A DNA stretch of 64,000 nt. Source: JAOAFX01 sp049700315 (GTDB lineage Bacteria; Hydrothermota; Tepidihabitantia; SM23-42; JAOAFX01). Within the stretch, counting starts at the first letter, position 1. Every line of letters starts with the position of its first letter. Positions 7,846-17,229 of the stretch are shown piece by piece. The translations under genes and the position numbers were made by a program. The notes beneath the pieces were generated by a model, which ran no database searches, had not been told where the DNA came from, and saw nothing but the letters and a program-made list of their open reading frames with translations. The stretch spans positions 12,217 to 76,216 of the forward strand of contig JBNAVN010000005.1 of the NCBI GenBank assembly GCA_049700315.1, read 5' to 3'.

Positions 7846-9570
7846 TTACTCTTCAATTCTTAGATGTAGTTCTTTCAATTGCTCTGGCTCAACAACATCA
7901 GGAATATTTTCAAGTAAGCCCTGTGCCTGGGTTGTCTTGGGAAATGCTATGACGTCCCTGATTGATTTTACACCGGTAAGGAGCATTACTATTCTTTCAA
8001 TGCCCGGAGCAATACCACCATGGGGTGGTGCACCATAATCAAGTGCCTCAAGTAAAAGTCCAAATTTTTTTCCTGCAGTCTCCTTATCCACCCCTAATAT
8101 TTCAAATATCTTTTCCTGCAGTTGTCGGTTATTATTTCTGATACTGCCTGAGGCAAGTTCATTGCCATTCAGCACAAGGTCATACTGTCTGCCCCTTACT
8201 TTTAGCGGGTCTGAATCAAGATATTCCAGATCTTCTGGTTTTGGCTGGGTAAATGGGTGATGGCAGGGACTAAATCTGCCTGTTTTTTCATCTATTTCAA
8301 ACAGGGGAAAATCATAGACCCATAGAAAATGGAAATTCGTGCCTCGCAAATTGAGCTCATCAGCAATGCGGTTCCTCAATGAACCAAGAAAAGAGAGTAT
8401 TTTTCTGTCTCCTGCAGCTGTTATCAATAGGGCACCATCTTTGAGTCCAATCTGGTTTGTGATCTCTTCATTGAGATATTTAGCAATGCTTCCGCTCAGG
8501 TTTGCCTCTTTCCTTACCCAGTATATTCCGCCTAATCCTGCATTTTTTGCGTCTTCATTATACTCATCAAGCAATTTTCGTGAAATTGCCTTCCCATTTG
8601 GGACTATTATTCCGCTTATCTTTTCTTTATCAAAAAACGGGGGAAACTGCAATTTGCTAAAATTTTGCTTTAAGTCAATAATTTCCAAACCAAAACTCAT
8701 ATCCGGCTTGTCTGTGCCATATTTGTTCATTACCTGTTCAAATGTAAATCTTGGAAAAGGTATTTTTAGTTCCTTGTTGAGCACTTTTTTGAAAATATAC
8801 TTAAACATTCCTTCAATCAATTGATAAATGTCTTCTTCATTTACAAATGACATCTCAAGGTCTAACTGTGTGAATTCTGGCTGTCTATCATGTCTTGGGT
8901 CTTCGTCCCGCATACATCTTGCGATCTGATAGTATCTTTCAAATCCTGCAACCATAAGAAGTTGCTTGTACATCTGAGGAGATTGCGCAAGTGCATAAAA
9001 CTTGCCAGGATACAATCGTGAAGGAACAAGATAATCCCTTGCACCCTCAGGCATACTCCTGGTAAGAATTGGTGTTTCAATTTCAATAAAACCGTTGGTG
9101 TTGAGATATTCACGGATTGCAGTTACTATGTAATGTCTGAAAATAATTATTTTTTGCATTGAGAGTCGTCTTAGATCAAGATAGCGATATTTCAAACGCA
9201 ATTCTTCACTTGCCTTGAGTTCTTCTTCAACAACAAATGGTGGTGTCTTTGACCGGGCAAGCACAGTTAACTGTCTGACATCAAGTTCAATCTCACCTGC
9301 TGGAACATCTTTGTTTTTTTGATTTTCAGGTCGTTCACGAACAAATCCATTCACCATTATGCAATCCTGAAGATTTAATTTGTTTGCCTCAGGAATCTTT
9401 TTTGGGTCTAATACAAGCTGTAGTATTCCGGTGCGGTCTTTGAGGTCAATAAAGACAAGGCCACCCAGATTTCTAATCTTGAATACCCAACCGGCAATCT
9501 GAAGTTCCTTGCTTGCATAGGATTTATCAATCTGGGCATTGAAAATCTGTTTAATTGGACCCCCTGACAC
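7846..9570 (-). CDS. aspS: Aspartyl-tRNA synthetase
   Basis: 574 aa, the long bacterial form with an inserted GAD domain. The N-terminal OB-fold anticodon-binding domain is visible (LQIAGWVFKIRNLGGLVFIDLKDRTG). Class II motif 2 is in YYQIARCMRDEDPRHDRQPEFTQ and motif 3 is GIAPGIERIVMLLTG. The start codon is GTG (MSGGPIKQ), 17 bases after the glyS stop. Discriminating or non-discriminating (Asp/Asn) specificity cannot be told from sequence reading alone. Confidence 0.96.
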   Translation of the reverse strand: MSGGPIKQIFNAQIDKSYASKELQIAGWVFKIRNLGGLVFIDLKDRTGILQLVLDPKKIPEANKLNLQDCIMVNGFVRERPENQKNKDVPAGEIELDVRQLTVLARSKTPPFVVEEELKASEELRLKYRYLDLRRLSMQKIIIFRHYIVTAIREYLNTNGFIEIETPILTRSMPEGARDYLVPSRLYPGKFYALAQSPQMYKQLLMVAGFERYYQIARCMRDEDPRHDRQPEFTQLDLEMSFVNEEDIYQLIEGMFKYIFKKVLNKELKIPFPRFTFEQVMNKYGTDKPDMSFGLEIIDLKQNFSKLQFPPFFDKEKISGIIVPNGKAISRKLLDEYNEDAKNAGLGGIYWVRKEANLSGSIAKYLNEEITNQIGLKDGALLITAAGDRKILSFLGSLRNRIADELNLRGTNFHFLWVYDFPLFEIDEKTGRFSPCHHPFTQPKPEDLEYLDSDPLKVRGRQYDLVLNGNELASGSIRNNNRQLQEKIFEILGVDKETAGKKFGLLLEALDYGAPPHGGIAPGIERIVMLLTGVKSIRDVIAFPKTTQAQGLLENIPDVVEPEQLKELHLRIEE

Positions 9571-9587
9571 CGTATGCTTTATTATAG

Positions 9588-11657
9588 TTATTGTTTTTCA
9601 TTGTCTGTTTCTTTTTCACCTTCTATAACAATTTTTGACAAATTGGCAAATTTCAAAAACAACTGATGAATATAATTAACAAGTGAAAGACGATTTTTCT
9701 GTAGTTTTTTGTCATCACACATTACCAGAACTTCATCAAAAAATTTATCAATGTCTTTGCGTAGTCCTAACAAGAGTTTCATTATTTCCGTATATTTCTT
9801 CTCCGGAAACAAAGGTTCCATTCTTTCTTCGGTCTCTTTACCTCTCTGATAAAGATTCTTTTCTGCAGGCTCCCTGAACAGGGAGATATCAATTGAATTG
9901 TGGTTTTCAATATTTCTCAGAATATTACGCACTCTTTCCTGACCAATAACCAACTGCAAGAATTCCTGTTTGTCTCTGAAAGCTTTTAATGCTTCGCACC
10001 GGAGTTTTGCATCATAAATATTGAAATCCGTATTATGGGTAACTGCATTGACTTCATCGTATCGGTATCCAGAGTCAACAAGATATCGGGCAAATCTTTC
10101 TTTGAGAAAATCTTTGATCGGATTTTCACTTATATTGCTCTTGTAAAGTTTAATATGATTCTGGATGATGGGTAACAGTGCAATATCAAAATTCTGGGCA
10201 TCTGCAATATTGAAGAGGGCATAGGCATTTCTTCTTACGCCAAAAGGATCATATGAACCGCTTGGTTTTTGTCCGGAAATAAATGCACCGAGTATGTTAT
10301 CTATCTTATCAACCATTGAAAGCACTGCACCTTCTCTGGTTTGTGGTTGGCTGTCTCCGCTGAACCCTGGAAGATAGTGTTCTTTTATTGCGATTGCTAC
10401 TCTTTCATCTTCACCTGCTGATTTTGCATAATAATATCCCATTATGCCCTGCAGCGAGGTGAATTCCTTTTCCCTTATCATATTGGAAAGCAAATCTGCC
10501 TTGCACAGCGCAGCTGACCTTTTCAAAATTTCAATATCTATGTCTTTCACGCCTTCAAAATTTTTCATAGATTTGACCAGTCGCATTGACTTATCATAGA
10601 CTGTGCCCAGCCCTTCTAACCAGACCATATCTTTAGTCGCTTCCTGCATTTTTGCAATGCCCATTTTCAAATCGTTCTGATAATAAAACAGCGCATCCTG
10701 TAACCGGGCTTTCAAAACCCGTGCATACCCAGCGGCCACATTTTCTGCAGCCTTTCTTCTACCATTGAAAACACCGATAAATCTGTTTGTTCCTTTAACC
10801 CAGACAAGATTACCCAGCGACTTTAATGTAGTCTTTAATATCTCTTCGGGGAGTTTCAAAAATTCTGAATCAAATTCTGCACTTGCAACATCAGGATATT
10901 CTATTGTGGAGTTTATTTCTTCAAGCATATTATCATCATATACAGGTTCACCCTTGAGTTCTCTTGCTGCTTCATTGATACGGTTTTTTATTATCTTTCT
11001 ACGTTCATTAGGATCAACCACCACTCCACCATGTCTTAAATGGTTCATATATTCCCTTGGTTTTTCCATGCGAATTGGCTCAAAAGAAAAATGGAAATTG
11101 GGCATACTATATCTTTCTGCCTCAAGCCCGGCATATTTGAATCTCAAGGGTTTTCTATCAAGCAATCCCACAATCCATCTAATTGGTCTTGGAAATCTTA
11201 TCTTTTCTTCATTCCAGATCATTGTTTTGGGAAATTCCAGACTGGCAATTATCTTGGGAATTTCATAATAAAGAATGTCTTCGGTGTCCTTGGCAGGGAC
11301 CTGTTTTACAGCACTGATATACTCACCTTTCTGGGTTTTGACAGTTTTTACCTCACTCAATTTCAAATTATGGGCATTTAAGAATCCTTCAAGCATCTTG
11401 GTTGGTTTCCCATTTTCATCATAAGCAAATTTCTTTGGCGGACCCTGGACTTCTACTGCCTGAGCTTTTTGTTTACGAGCGACCCCCAAGACCAATACGC
11501 CAATTCTTCGGCTCGTATATATCTTTCTTATGGTTCTATAAAATATCCGTTCTCTTCTAAACAGTGCTTCAACCATTTCAGTCAAATCGGTTGCAGCCTT
11601 CACAAGAAAACCAGGCGGAAACTCTTCAAATCCTATTTCTAACAAAAAATCAATCAT
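9588..11657 (-). CDS. glyS: Glycyl-tRNA synthetase beta subunit
   Basis: 689 aa, usual length for the beta chain of the bacterial alpha2beta2 enzyme. It opens with the typical DFLLEIGFEEFPPGF and contains PKTMIWNEEKIRFPRPIRWI. An HD-like region (YYAKSAGEDERVAIAIKEHYLPG) is followed by an anticodon-binding C-terminus. It overlaps glyQ by 8 bases, consistent with coupled synthesis of the two subunits. Confidence 0.96.
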   Translation of the reverse strand: MIDFLLEIGFEEFPPGFLVKAATDLTEMVEALFRRERIFYRTIRKIYTSRRIGVLVLGVARKQKAQAVEVQGPPKKFAYDENGKPTKMLEGFLNAHNLKLSEVKTVKTQKGEYISAVKQVPAKDTEDILYYEIPKIIASLEFPKTMIWNEEKIRFPRPIRWIVGLLDRKPLRFKYAGLEAERYSMPNFHFSFEPIRMEKPREYMNHLRHGGVVVDPNERRKIIKNRINEAARELKGEPVYDDNMLEEINSTIEYPDVASAEFDSEFLKLPEEILKTTLKSLGNLVWVKGTNRFIGVFNGRRKAAENVAAGYARVLKARLQDALFYYQNDLKMGIAKMQEATKDMVWLEGLGTVYDKSMRLVKSMKNFEGVKDIDIEILKRSAALCKADLLSNMIREKEFTSLQGIMGYYYAKSAGEDERVAIAIKEHYLPGFSGDSQPQTREGAVLSMVDKIDNILGAFISGQKPSGSYDPFGVRRNAYALFNIADAQNFDIALLPIIQNHIKLYKSNISENPIKDFLKERFARYLVDSGYRYDEVNAVTHNTDFNIYDAKLRCEALKAFRDKQEFLQLVIGQERVRNILRNIENHNSIDISLFREPAEKNLYQRGKETEERMEPLFPEKKYTEIMKLLLGLRKDIDKFFDEVLVMCDDKKLQKNRLSLVNYIHQLFLKFANLSKIVIEGEKETDNEKQ

Positions 11658-12516
11658 TCTTCTCCTGTTTCTTTAAAAACAGTCTTGCTGCTTCAGATGT
11701 GAGTGCCCTGACCCGGGCAATCATTTTTGCCCGTTCAGAAACACTTATTGAACCTCTTGCCTCAATCAGATTAAAAATATGTGAGCATTTTACTGAATAA
11801 TCATATCCAGGATACACAAGTCCCTTGTCAAAAAGACTCTTTGCTTCGCTTTCAAATTCATTGAACAGCAACAGGAGCCTTTTCGGATCTGACTCTTCAA
11901 AATTGTATCGGGAAAATTCCTTTTCATTTTCTTTATATATATCACCCCAGGTCAGTTTTTCGTTCCATTTAATATCAAATATGGATGAAACTTCCTGAAT
12001 ATTCATACAGATTCTTTCCAGCCCATAGGTGATTTCAACCGGTATGATATCCAGGTCAACACCACCTGCCTGCTGGAAATATGTGAATTGGGTTATTTCA
12101 AGACCGTCAAGCCAGACTTCCCAGCCAATTCCCCAGGCACCCAATGTCGGGCTTTCCCAGTCATCCTCAACAAATCTCACTTCGTGTTCTTTTAATTTAA
12201 ATCCAAGTGCTTCAAGTGATTCAAGATATATCTGCTGGATATTATCAGGAGTTGGCTTCATAATCACCTGGAATTGATAGTATTGCTGGACGCGGTTTGG
12301 ATTTTCCGCATATCTACCATCCCTTGGCCTTCTGCAGATTTCAACATATGCAACATTCCAGGGTTTTTTATCAAGAATTTTCAAAAATGTTGCAGGATTA
12401 AATGTTCCTGCACCTACTTCAGAATTATAAGGTTCAAAAATAAGACAGCCTTTTTCCTGCCAGTATTTTTTTAGACTGAGTATCAAATCTTCAAAGGTAG
12501 TTAACTTACGACTCAT
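11650..12516 (-). CDS. glyQ: Glycyl-tRNA synthetase alpha subunit
   Basis: 288 aa, normal length. It carries the catalytic class II core with characteristic runs EPYNSEVGAGTFNPATFL, YVEICRRPRDGRYAENPNR and ESPTLGAWGIGWEVWLDG. Together with GlyS it charges tRNA-Gly. The ATG overlaps the stop of the HD-domain gene by 4 bases, and its own end overlaps glyS, so the group is a coupled translational unit. Confidence 0.97.
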   Translation of the reverse strand: MSRKLTTFEDLILSLKKYWQEKGCLIFEPYNSEVGAGTFNPATFLKILDKKPWNVAYVEICRRPRDGRYAENPNRVQQYYQFQVIMKPTPDNIQQIYLESLEALGFKLKEHEVRFVEDDWESPTLGAWGIGWEVWLDGLEITQFTYFQQAGGVDLDIIPVEITYGLERICMNIQEVSSIFDIKWNEKLTWGDIYKENEKEFSRYNFEESDPKRLLLLFNEFESEAKSLFDKGLVYPGYDYSVKCSHIFNLIEARGSISVSERAKMIARVRALTSEAARLFLKKQEKND

Positions 12517-13058
12517 AGACCCAGGTCATTACTAATGCCTGTCATGCCCTTGAGGCAGAGTTCAATGAATTTTTCAAGTTCCAGTCCGAGGTTTTTACAG
12601 GCAAGAATCTGCTCCCGATTTGCGCCTGCAGCAAACCTTTTTTCCTTAAATCTTCTGAGGACAAAATCTGTATCAAGGGATGAGAGTTTTTTGTCTGGAT
12701 GCATCAGTGCGGATGCGACAATCAATCCGGTCAAGGGGTCAGTTGCGAACAACGCCCAATCCAGTCGTGATTTCGGCGTAAAGTGCCCAGCATGCACTTT
12801 AATCGCATAGACAATCTCTGGTGCTATTCCCTGTTTTTCAAGCAATTCGCCCCCGATAATGCCGTGGTGCGCAGGGTCATTGAGTGTTTCTTCGTAGTCA
12901 ATATCATGCAATAGTCCAGCCAAACCCCAGGTTTCCTCGTCCTCCCCAAAATGATGGGCAAGTTCTCGCAAACAGGCTTCAGCAGCCAGGCAGTGCTTTA
13001 CTAAGTTCTTATTCTTTAGTTTTCCAGATATTAAGTTCAGGGCATCAGTCCTATTCAT
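12513..13058 (-). CDS. HD-domain phosphohydrolase
   Basis: 181 aa from the ATG at 13058. The metal site is visible as HHFGEDEETWGLAGLLHDIDYE (His...HD), followed by HHGIIGGELL and AIKVHAGH, as in small HDIG nucleotide/phosphate hydrolases. Substrate unknown. A longer frame beginning at GTG 13076 is possible, but that codon lies upstream of the -10 box (13068-13073), so the transcript cannot contain it. First gene of the glyQ-glyS-aspS-recO operon. Confidence 0.82.
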   Translation of the reverse strand: MNRTDALNLISGKLKNKNLVKHCLAAEACLRELAHHFGEDEETWGLAGLLHDIDYEETLNDPAHHGIIGGELLEKQGIAPEIVYAIKVHAGHFTPKSRLDWALFATDPLTGLIVASALMHPDKKLSSLDTDFVLRRFKEKRFAAGANREQILACKNLGLELEKFIELCLKGMTGISNDLGL

Positions 13059-13067
13059 AAGTACAAT

Positions 13068-13095
13068 ATTATCCACATTTTTGAAAAAAAGTCAA
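13068..13095 (-). promoter_or_regulatory. Promoter of HD-glyQ-glyS-aspS-recO operon, overlapping a DnaA box
   Basis: Minus strand TTGACT (13090-13095), 16-base spacer, GATAAT (13068-13073); the ATG at 13058 is 9 bases after the -10 box, so the leader is at most a few bases. The plus strand at 13069-13077 reads TTATCCACA, a perfect DnaA-box consensus covering the -10 region. Confidence 0.7.
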
Positions 13096-13154
13096 GAGAA
13101 AAGATTCATCGGATAACTACTACCCACCAATTACTACCTACTGCTTCTATTTCT

Positions 13155-14591
13155 TCATCTCTCCATCAATACGATATTCTGGGTCTTTTGCCAGTTTTTT
13201 GTTTTGATTTGTACAAAATATACTCCGGCAGGAAGTTTGCATCCAGAATTGTCATCACCCTGCCATTTAACCCTGCCGATATTCAGGTGCGCATTTTTGA
13301 ATTGAACAAAATCCTTTACGAGTCTTCCTGAGGCATTATATATCTTCAATTGAAAATCTTCAGGAATAGCAAAAGAAATCGTAAATTCTGTTCCGGATAA
13401 AGTAGGATAAACTCTGAAATTTGTCTTGTTTGTAAGTTGCTGACTTCTTGATTCTTCAACTCCTGTTGATGCCACAAATTTATAATAAGTGCTTTCAGGT
13501 GCGCATATCGGGTCTGTGTGCCATAAGTCAACACCATTTGCTACGCAAAAAGAATCCTCAGCCCATATAAAATAACCAAGTGTGCAACTCTGTGCAACTT
13601 CAGGAATATGAAAGTAATAAACATTTCCAGCAATACTGTCATGACCAACACCTATAAAGTCTCCACCATTGATCTTATAAAAAAGTGAGTCAGTGCCGAT
13701 TCCTGTTGAATCAGTAATAGTTGACTGGACAATAAACGGACCTGCAAAACTCGTATCTTGCCAGATTGTAGTATTGGCAAATTCCGGCCCATGAACATCC
13801 CAGCCTGGTACATAGAGTTCACTTAATTTCAGAAAATTATCTACAATCATAAAATTCTGACTTGCACCGTTTGTGCTCTGTGCAGCAGCAACTCCATTAG
13901 CACCGCCAAATCTGCCAGGTACTACCCACTCATAAATCCAGCGTGTATCCACGGTTCCAAAATTATCTGTAAACTCCATATAATCCCTTATCACGAGACA
14001 GGGCCAGAAATGATTACCGCTGAATGGAACCCTGACTTTGCCTTTCGCTACAACAACTTTTTGATGGGTCTCATTGGCAGTATAGGGTAGCCAGCCATCA
14101 ATATAATATGTCCAGGTCCAGGCAGTATTCCAGCCACCGCCATCATAAATAGGATAGAAGTAGCATTTATAATCCGGCTGATAGTTTCCAATAAATCTGA
14201 TTCCTCCAGTTTCAAAATCTATGCCCTGAACATACAGGTATATCTGGTTTTCAGAGAGATATGACCATACTGCACTATTATCACCAAGTGTATCCAGTTC
14301 AATGACCTGGGCATTAGGAAATGTGTCCGGGGCAGGGGGGATACCCTGCGATGGATTAAGCAACTTGACACGGGCATATCCACCACCTGGATATACGGTC
14401 AAATCCCACCAGGTGCGCATAGAATCAAATGGAGTCCATTCAAACAGATCAGCGTTCTGTTCGTATCTTGCACTTGTTCCAATGACAAATGGAACATCGT
14501 TCTGCCGGATCTGGACTTCTGGTATTGCTGCTAAAAGAACCGGCATTAAAATCACGCTTATTAAAAAACATTTTTCACTTCTCGTAAGCAT
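13155..14591 (-). CDS. Exported protein with C-terminal sorting domain, function unknown
   Basis: 478 aa. The N-terminus (KCFLISVILMPVLLAAIPE) is a clear signal peptide. The middle is rich in aromatic and beta-type residues and not recognised. The last ~80 residues (FQLKIYNASGRLVKDF...LPAGVYFVQIKTKNWQKTQNIVLME) are a FlgD/Por-type sorting domain. The ATG has an AAGGAGG site 6 bases upstream and a promoter with a short leader, making it a monocistronic unit. Likely secreted by a type IX-like system. Confidence 0.8.
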   Translation of the reverse strand: MLTRSEKCFLISVILMPVLLAAIPEVQIRQNDVPFVIGTSARYEQNADLFEWTPFDSMRTWWDLTVYPGGGYARVKLLNPSQGIPPAPDTFPNAQVIELDTLGDNSAVWSYLSENQIYLYVQGIDFETGGIRFIGNYQPDYKCYFYPIYDGGGWNTAWTWTYYIDGWLPYTANETHQKVVVAKGKVRVPFSGNHFWPCLVIRDYMEFTDNFGTVDTRWIYEWVVPGRFGGANGVAAAQSTNGASQNFMIVDNFLKLSELYVPGWDVHGPEFANTTIWQDTSFAGPFIVQSTITDSTGIGTDSLFYKINGGDFIGVGHDSIAGNVYYFHIPEVAQSCTLGYFIWAEDSFCVANGVDLWHTDPICAPESTYYKFVASTGVEESRSQQLTNKTNFRVYPTLSGTEFTISFAIPEDFQLKIYNASGRLVKDFVQFKNAHLNIGRVKWQGDDNSGCKLPAGVYFVQIKTKNWQKTQNIVLMER

Positions 14592-14613
14592 AAAGCCTCC
14601 TTAGCTCTACTAT

Positions 14614-14641
14614 ATTATAATTAGAAATTGGAATTTGACAA
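14614..14641 (-). promoter_or_regulatory. Promoter of exported sorting-domain protein
   Basis: Minus strand TTGTCA (14636-14641), 16-base spacer, TATAAT (14614-14619). The leader to the ATG at 14591 is about 16 bases and holds AAGGAGG, in contrast to the leaderless promoters elsewhere in the window. Confidence 0.7.
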
Positions 14642-14899
14642 TACCGAGAATCAAAGCGCATCTTGAGGAGTAGTGCCCTGCCTTTTTACTCAAGACATGT
14701 TTTGCCGCCATAATTTTACAAAATTTTTCATATTGTCATCTCAACCTGATTCAATAGAATTTTAACGAAAACCGAAATTGCCCAACATAACGCATTTCGT
14801 AACCGTATAATGTTAGACCATCAATTAAGGAATACAACGGCTTGTTATTATGTCGTTTGAAATAATTGGTGGTCTCACAGAATCACAGAAATTGCAGGG
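14642..14899. other. Intergenic region between divergent promoters upstream of rpmH
   Basis: 258 bases between the sorting-domain gene promoter and the rpmH promoter. In many bacteria dnaA and the origin lie upstream of rpmH. Here I see no DnaA-box cluster, no dnaA and no gene-like frame; nothing recognisable. Confidence 0.6.
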
Positions 14900-14927
14900 T
14901 TGACTTTTTATTATTTTTGCGTATAAT
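14900..14927 (+). promoter_or_regulatory. Promoter of rpmH operon, probably leaderless
   Basis: TTGACT (14900-14905), 16-base spacer, TATAAT (14922-14927). The rpmH ATG at 14933 follows after 5 bases. Confidence 0.82.
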
Positions 14928-14932
14928 TGATT

Positions 14933-15067
14933 ATGAAGAGAACTTATCAACCAAGCAATAGAAAGAGAAAAAAAACCCATGGTTTCAGGGCAAGAATGAA
15001 GACCAAAGACGGAAGAAAGGTTCTAAGCCGGCGAAGAAAAAAAGGCAGGAAACGTTTGGTTGTTTAA
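14933..15067 (+). CDS. rpmH: 50S ribosomal protein L34
   Basis: 44 aa: MKRTYQPSNRKRKKTHGFRA, then RMKTKDGRKVLSRRRKKGR and a KRLVV end. This is the invariant, strongly basic L34 sequence. First gene of the conserved rpmH-rnpA-yidD-yidC-khpB-mnmE order. The start is fixed by homology and by the -10 box 5 bases upstream. Confidence 0.98.
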   Translation: MKRTYQPSNRKRKKTHGFRARMKTKDGRKVLSRRRKKGRKRLVV

Positions 15068-15075
15068 AGGTAAAA

Positions 15076-15417
15076 TTGCTTGAAAAAAAAGGTCATTCTG
15101 GACTTGATAAAAGAAGGATAATCCGTAATAAAAAGGAGATAATAGATTTATTAGCAAAGGGAACAAGATTTTCTTGCAATGAGTTTGTTATAATCTACAA
15201 ACCCGACAGCGAACCTAAGGTTGGTTTTTTTGCCTCCGGGAAGATCAGAAGTGCGGTAAAACGGAACCGGGTAAAAAGAATTTTAAGGGAGGCATATAGA
15301 ATGAATAAGGAAATATTTGAAGGGTTGAAGGTGATTTTTTACGCACATAATTTGCTTGATGCGGAAAATGTGCTTAATGGTTTTGCATCATTCAGAAAGG
15401 AGCGCTCAAATGGCTAA
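15076..15417 (+). CDS. rnpA: Ribonuclease P protein component
   Basis: 113 aa from a TTG start at 15076, 8 bases after rpmH. The diagnostic RNR motif is KRNRVKRILREAYR (~residues 56-69), and VGFFASGKI precedes it. It binds the catalytic RNase P RNA and tRNA precursor leaders. The position between rpmH and yidD is the usual one. It overlaps yidD by 8 bases. The start codon is less certain than the frame, because only a weak AAAGG precedes it. Confidence 0.92.
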   Translation: MLEKKGHSGLDKRRIIRNKKEIIDLLAKGTRFSCNEFVIIYKPDSEPKVGFFASGKIRSAVKRNRVKRILREAYRMNKEIFEGLKVIFYAHNLLDAENVLNGFASFRKERSNG

Positions 15418-15679
15418 TCTGTTTTTCAGCGTCAAGCAATCAATTCTGCATTTTCTGATTTTTGTAATAAGGGTTTACCAGCATACATTTGGACTTGTTC
15501 TTCCGAATGCCTGCAGATTCACTCCGACTTGCTCCGAGTATTCAATTGAAGCCCTGAAACGTTTTGGAATCCTCAAAGGTGGATTAATGGGTATTAGCCG
15601 TATTATGCGGTGTAATCCATTTTCCCCTGGCGGCTATGACCCGGTCTGTGCAAAAAGGATAGGCGACAATGGAAAATGA
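15410..15679 (+). CDS. yidD: Membrane protein insertion efficiency factor YidD
   Basis: 89 aa from the ATG at 15410, which has GGAG about 8 bases upstream within the end of rnpA. The signature ACRFTPTCSEYSIEALKRFG is followed by GISRIMRCNPFSPGGYDPV, with the conserved cysteines. A small membrane-associated protein that helps YidC-dependent insertion. It overlaps yidC by 11 bases. Confidence 0.95.
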   Translation: MANLFFSVKQSILHFLIFVIRVYQHTFGLVLPNACRFTPTCSEYSIEALKRFGILKGGLMGISRIMRCNPFSPGGYDPVCAKRIGDNGK

Positions 15680-17165
15680 CCAGAAGCGTACCCTTGTTGC
15701 TTTTTTGCTGATCATTGTAATTCTGTTGATCTGGAGTTTTCTGGCAAAACCACCGGCGAGAAAAGCGGTTGTTGAACAACGAACCGAGATAACAGATACT
15801 ACAAAAGTACAGAAAAATGTTTCGGAAAATGTCCAGGTGTCAGGTGATACAATAATCATTGAACGCGAATATTTTCGCGCTGTTTTTTCAACAATTGGTG
15901 CGGGCGTAAAGAGTTTCTATATCAAAAAATATAATGTTGATATTGTACCGGAATCAGGAATACTTTTTCTGACAAAGATCGCTGATTCCATTTTTGACTT
16001 CAATTATGAATTATACGATGATTCTCTGGTGTTCTTCAGAGAAGTCAAAAACAAAAAACTCGTTAAGGTTTATCGATTTAATGAGAAACAGGGATTCACA
16101 TTAAGCATAAATTACCCTGATGCAGTCAATCAGACTCTGAGTCTGAAATCGGGAATAAGAATTACTGAGAAAAAGAATCAAACCGATGACCTCAGGCATT
16201 TCAATGCCTATGTGCAAAGTAATAAATTTAACAATATCACTAAAAATATAAAAGACCGATTTGTATATAAAGATAACTGGGAATGGTTCGCGCTGAGGAA
16301 TAAGTATTTTGTTTTGATTGTCAATAACTTGAATACACATGGCTATTCTGAATTTTACAAACTCACAAAATGTTCAAACAAAGATGAAATAAGCTTAGGC
16401 TATCTTGGTTGTGCAATGGGTGGTAATACAGGCCGCTACGGAATGGAGATATTTGCTGATTCTGTTTTGAATATTTCCGCTTTATTCCTGCCAATTATAC
16501 ATTCAGAACTTGCAAAATATAACAAAGGTTATGAACAGATTGCCAGTGGTGGTATCTGGGGACCAATTGCAAGGATTATCATTTTGGTCCTGAACATTTT
16601 CTATTCGTTGTTTAAGAATTATGGAGTTGCGATTATTGTCTTTGCAATTTTGTTCAAGATAATATTCTTTCCTTTATCTCGCCAAATGCTGATTTCTCAA
16701 CAGAAGATGCAGATGGTCCAGCCCGAATTGAAGAAATTGCAAGACAAATATAAGAACGACCCACAGGCATTGAATCGGGAAATGATGCATCTTTATAAGA
16801 CCTACAAGGTCAATCCATTTTCTGGATGTTTGCCACTTTTGATTCAGTTTCCGATATTCATTGCCCTTTATCAGGTGCTTTCCACATCTTTTGAATTTCG
16901 CGGTGCGCCTTTTATTCTCTGGATTACAGATCTGTCAATCAAGGATCCGTATTATGTTTTGCCGATCAGCATGGGTGTATTGATGTTTGTACAATCTTTA
17001 ATGACTACTGTTGACCCAAGACAGAGATTAATGGTCATTATGATGCCAGTGGTGATGATTTTTGTGTTTTTGAACTTTCCATCAGGCTTGCAACTATATT
17101 GGTTCACTTATAATATTCTGTCCATTATTGAGCAGTTTGTGATAAAAAAGAAAGTTATTCGTTAG
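15669..17165 (+). CDS. yidC: Membrane protein insertase YidC
   Basis: 498 aa, the Gram-negative type: an N-terminal membrane anchor (TLVAFLLIIVILLIWSFL), a large periplasmic domain (residues ~50-290) and the conserved C-terminal insertase core. The core begins at NYGVAIIVFAILFKIIFFPL and includes the helical hairpin QQKMQMVQPELKKLQDKY and the region NPFSGCLPLLIQFPIFIALY. It inserts membrane proteins alone or with SecYEG. The large periplasmic domain supports a diderm cell. Confidence 0.96.
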   Translation: MENDQKRTLVAFLLIIVILLIWSFLAKPPARKAVVEQRTEITDTTKVQKNVSENVQVSGDTIIIEREYFRAVFSTIGAGVKSFYIKKYNVDIVPESGILFLTKIADSIFDFNYELYDDSLVFFREVKNKKLVKVYRFNEKQGFTLSINYPDAVNQTLSLKSGIRITEKKNQTDDLRHFNAYVQSNKFNNITKNIKDRFVYKDNWEWFALRNKYFVLIVNNLNTHGYSEFYKLTKCSNKDEISLGYLGCAMGGNTGRYGMEIFADSVLNISALFLPIIHSELAKYNKGYEQIASGGIWGPIARIIILVLNIFYSLFKNYGVAIIVFAILFKIIFFPLSRQMLISQQKMQMVQPELKKLQDKYKNDPQALNREMMHLYKTYKVNPFSGCLPLLIQFPIFIALYQVLSTSFEFRGAPFILWITDLSIKDPYYVLPISMGVLMFVQSLMTTVDPRQRLMVIMMPVVMIFVFLNFPSGLQLYWFTYNILSIIEQFVIKKKVIR

Positions 17166-17181
17166 TTGTTGAATTTTTTGT

Positions 17182-17196
17182 CCTGCATTATGCAGG
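17182..17196. repeat. Small palindrome between yidC and khpB
   Basis: CCTGCA-TTA-TGCAGG, a 6-bp stem with a 3-base loop. It resembles the other intergenic palindromes in this window with a short TTA or TTTA loop (33052-33105 and 62413-62430). Confidence 0.45.
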
Positions 17197-17229
17197 CATT
17201 GGTCTTTAATAAAAAAAGAGGAGGCATAA

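Noticed and set aside
14592..14932. Replication origin upstream of rpmH
   Set aside because: No DnaA-box cluster, AT-rich unwinding repeats or dnaA gene were seen; only one DnaA box, 1.9 kb away.
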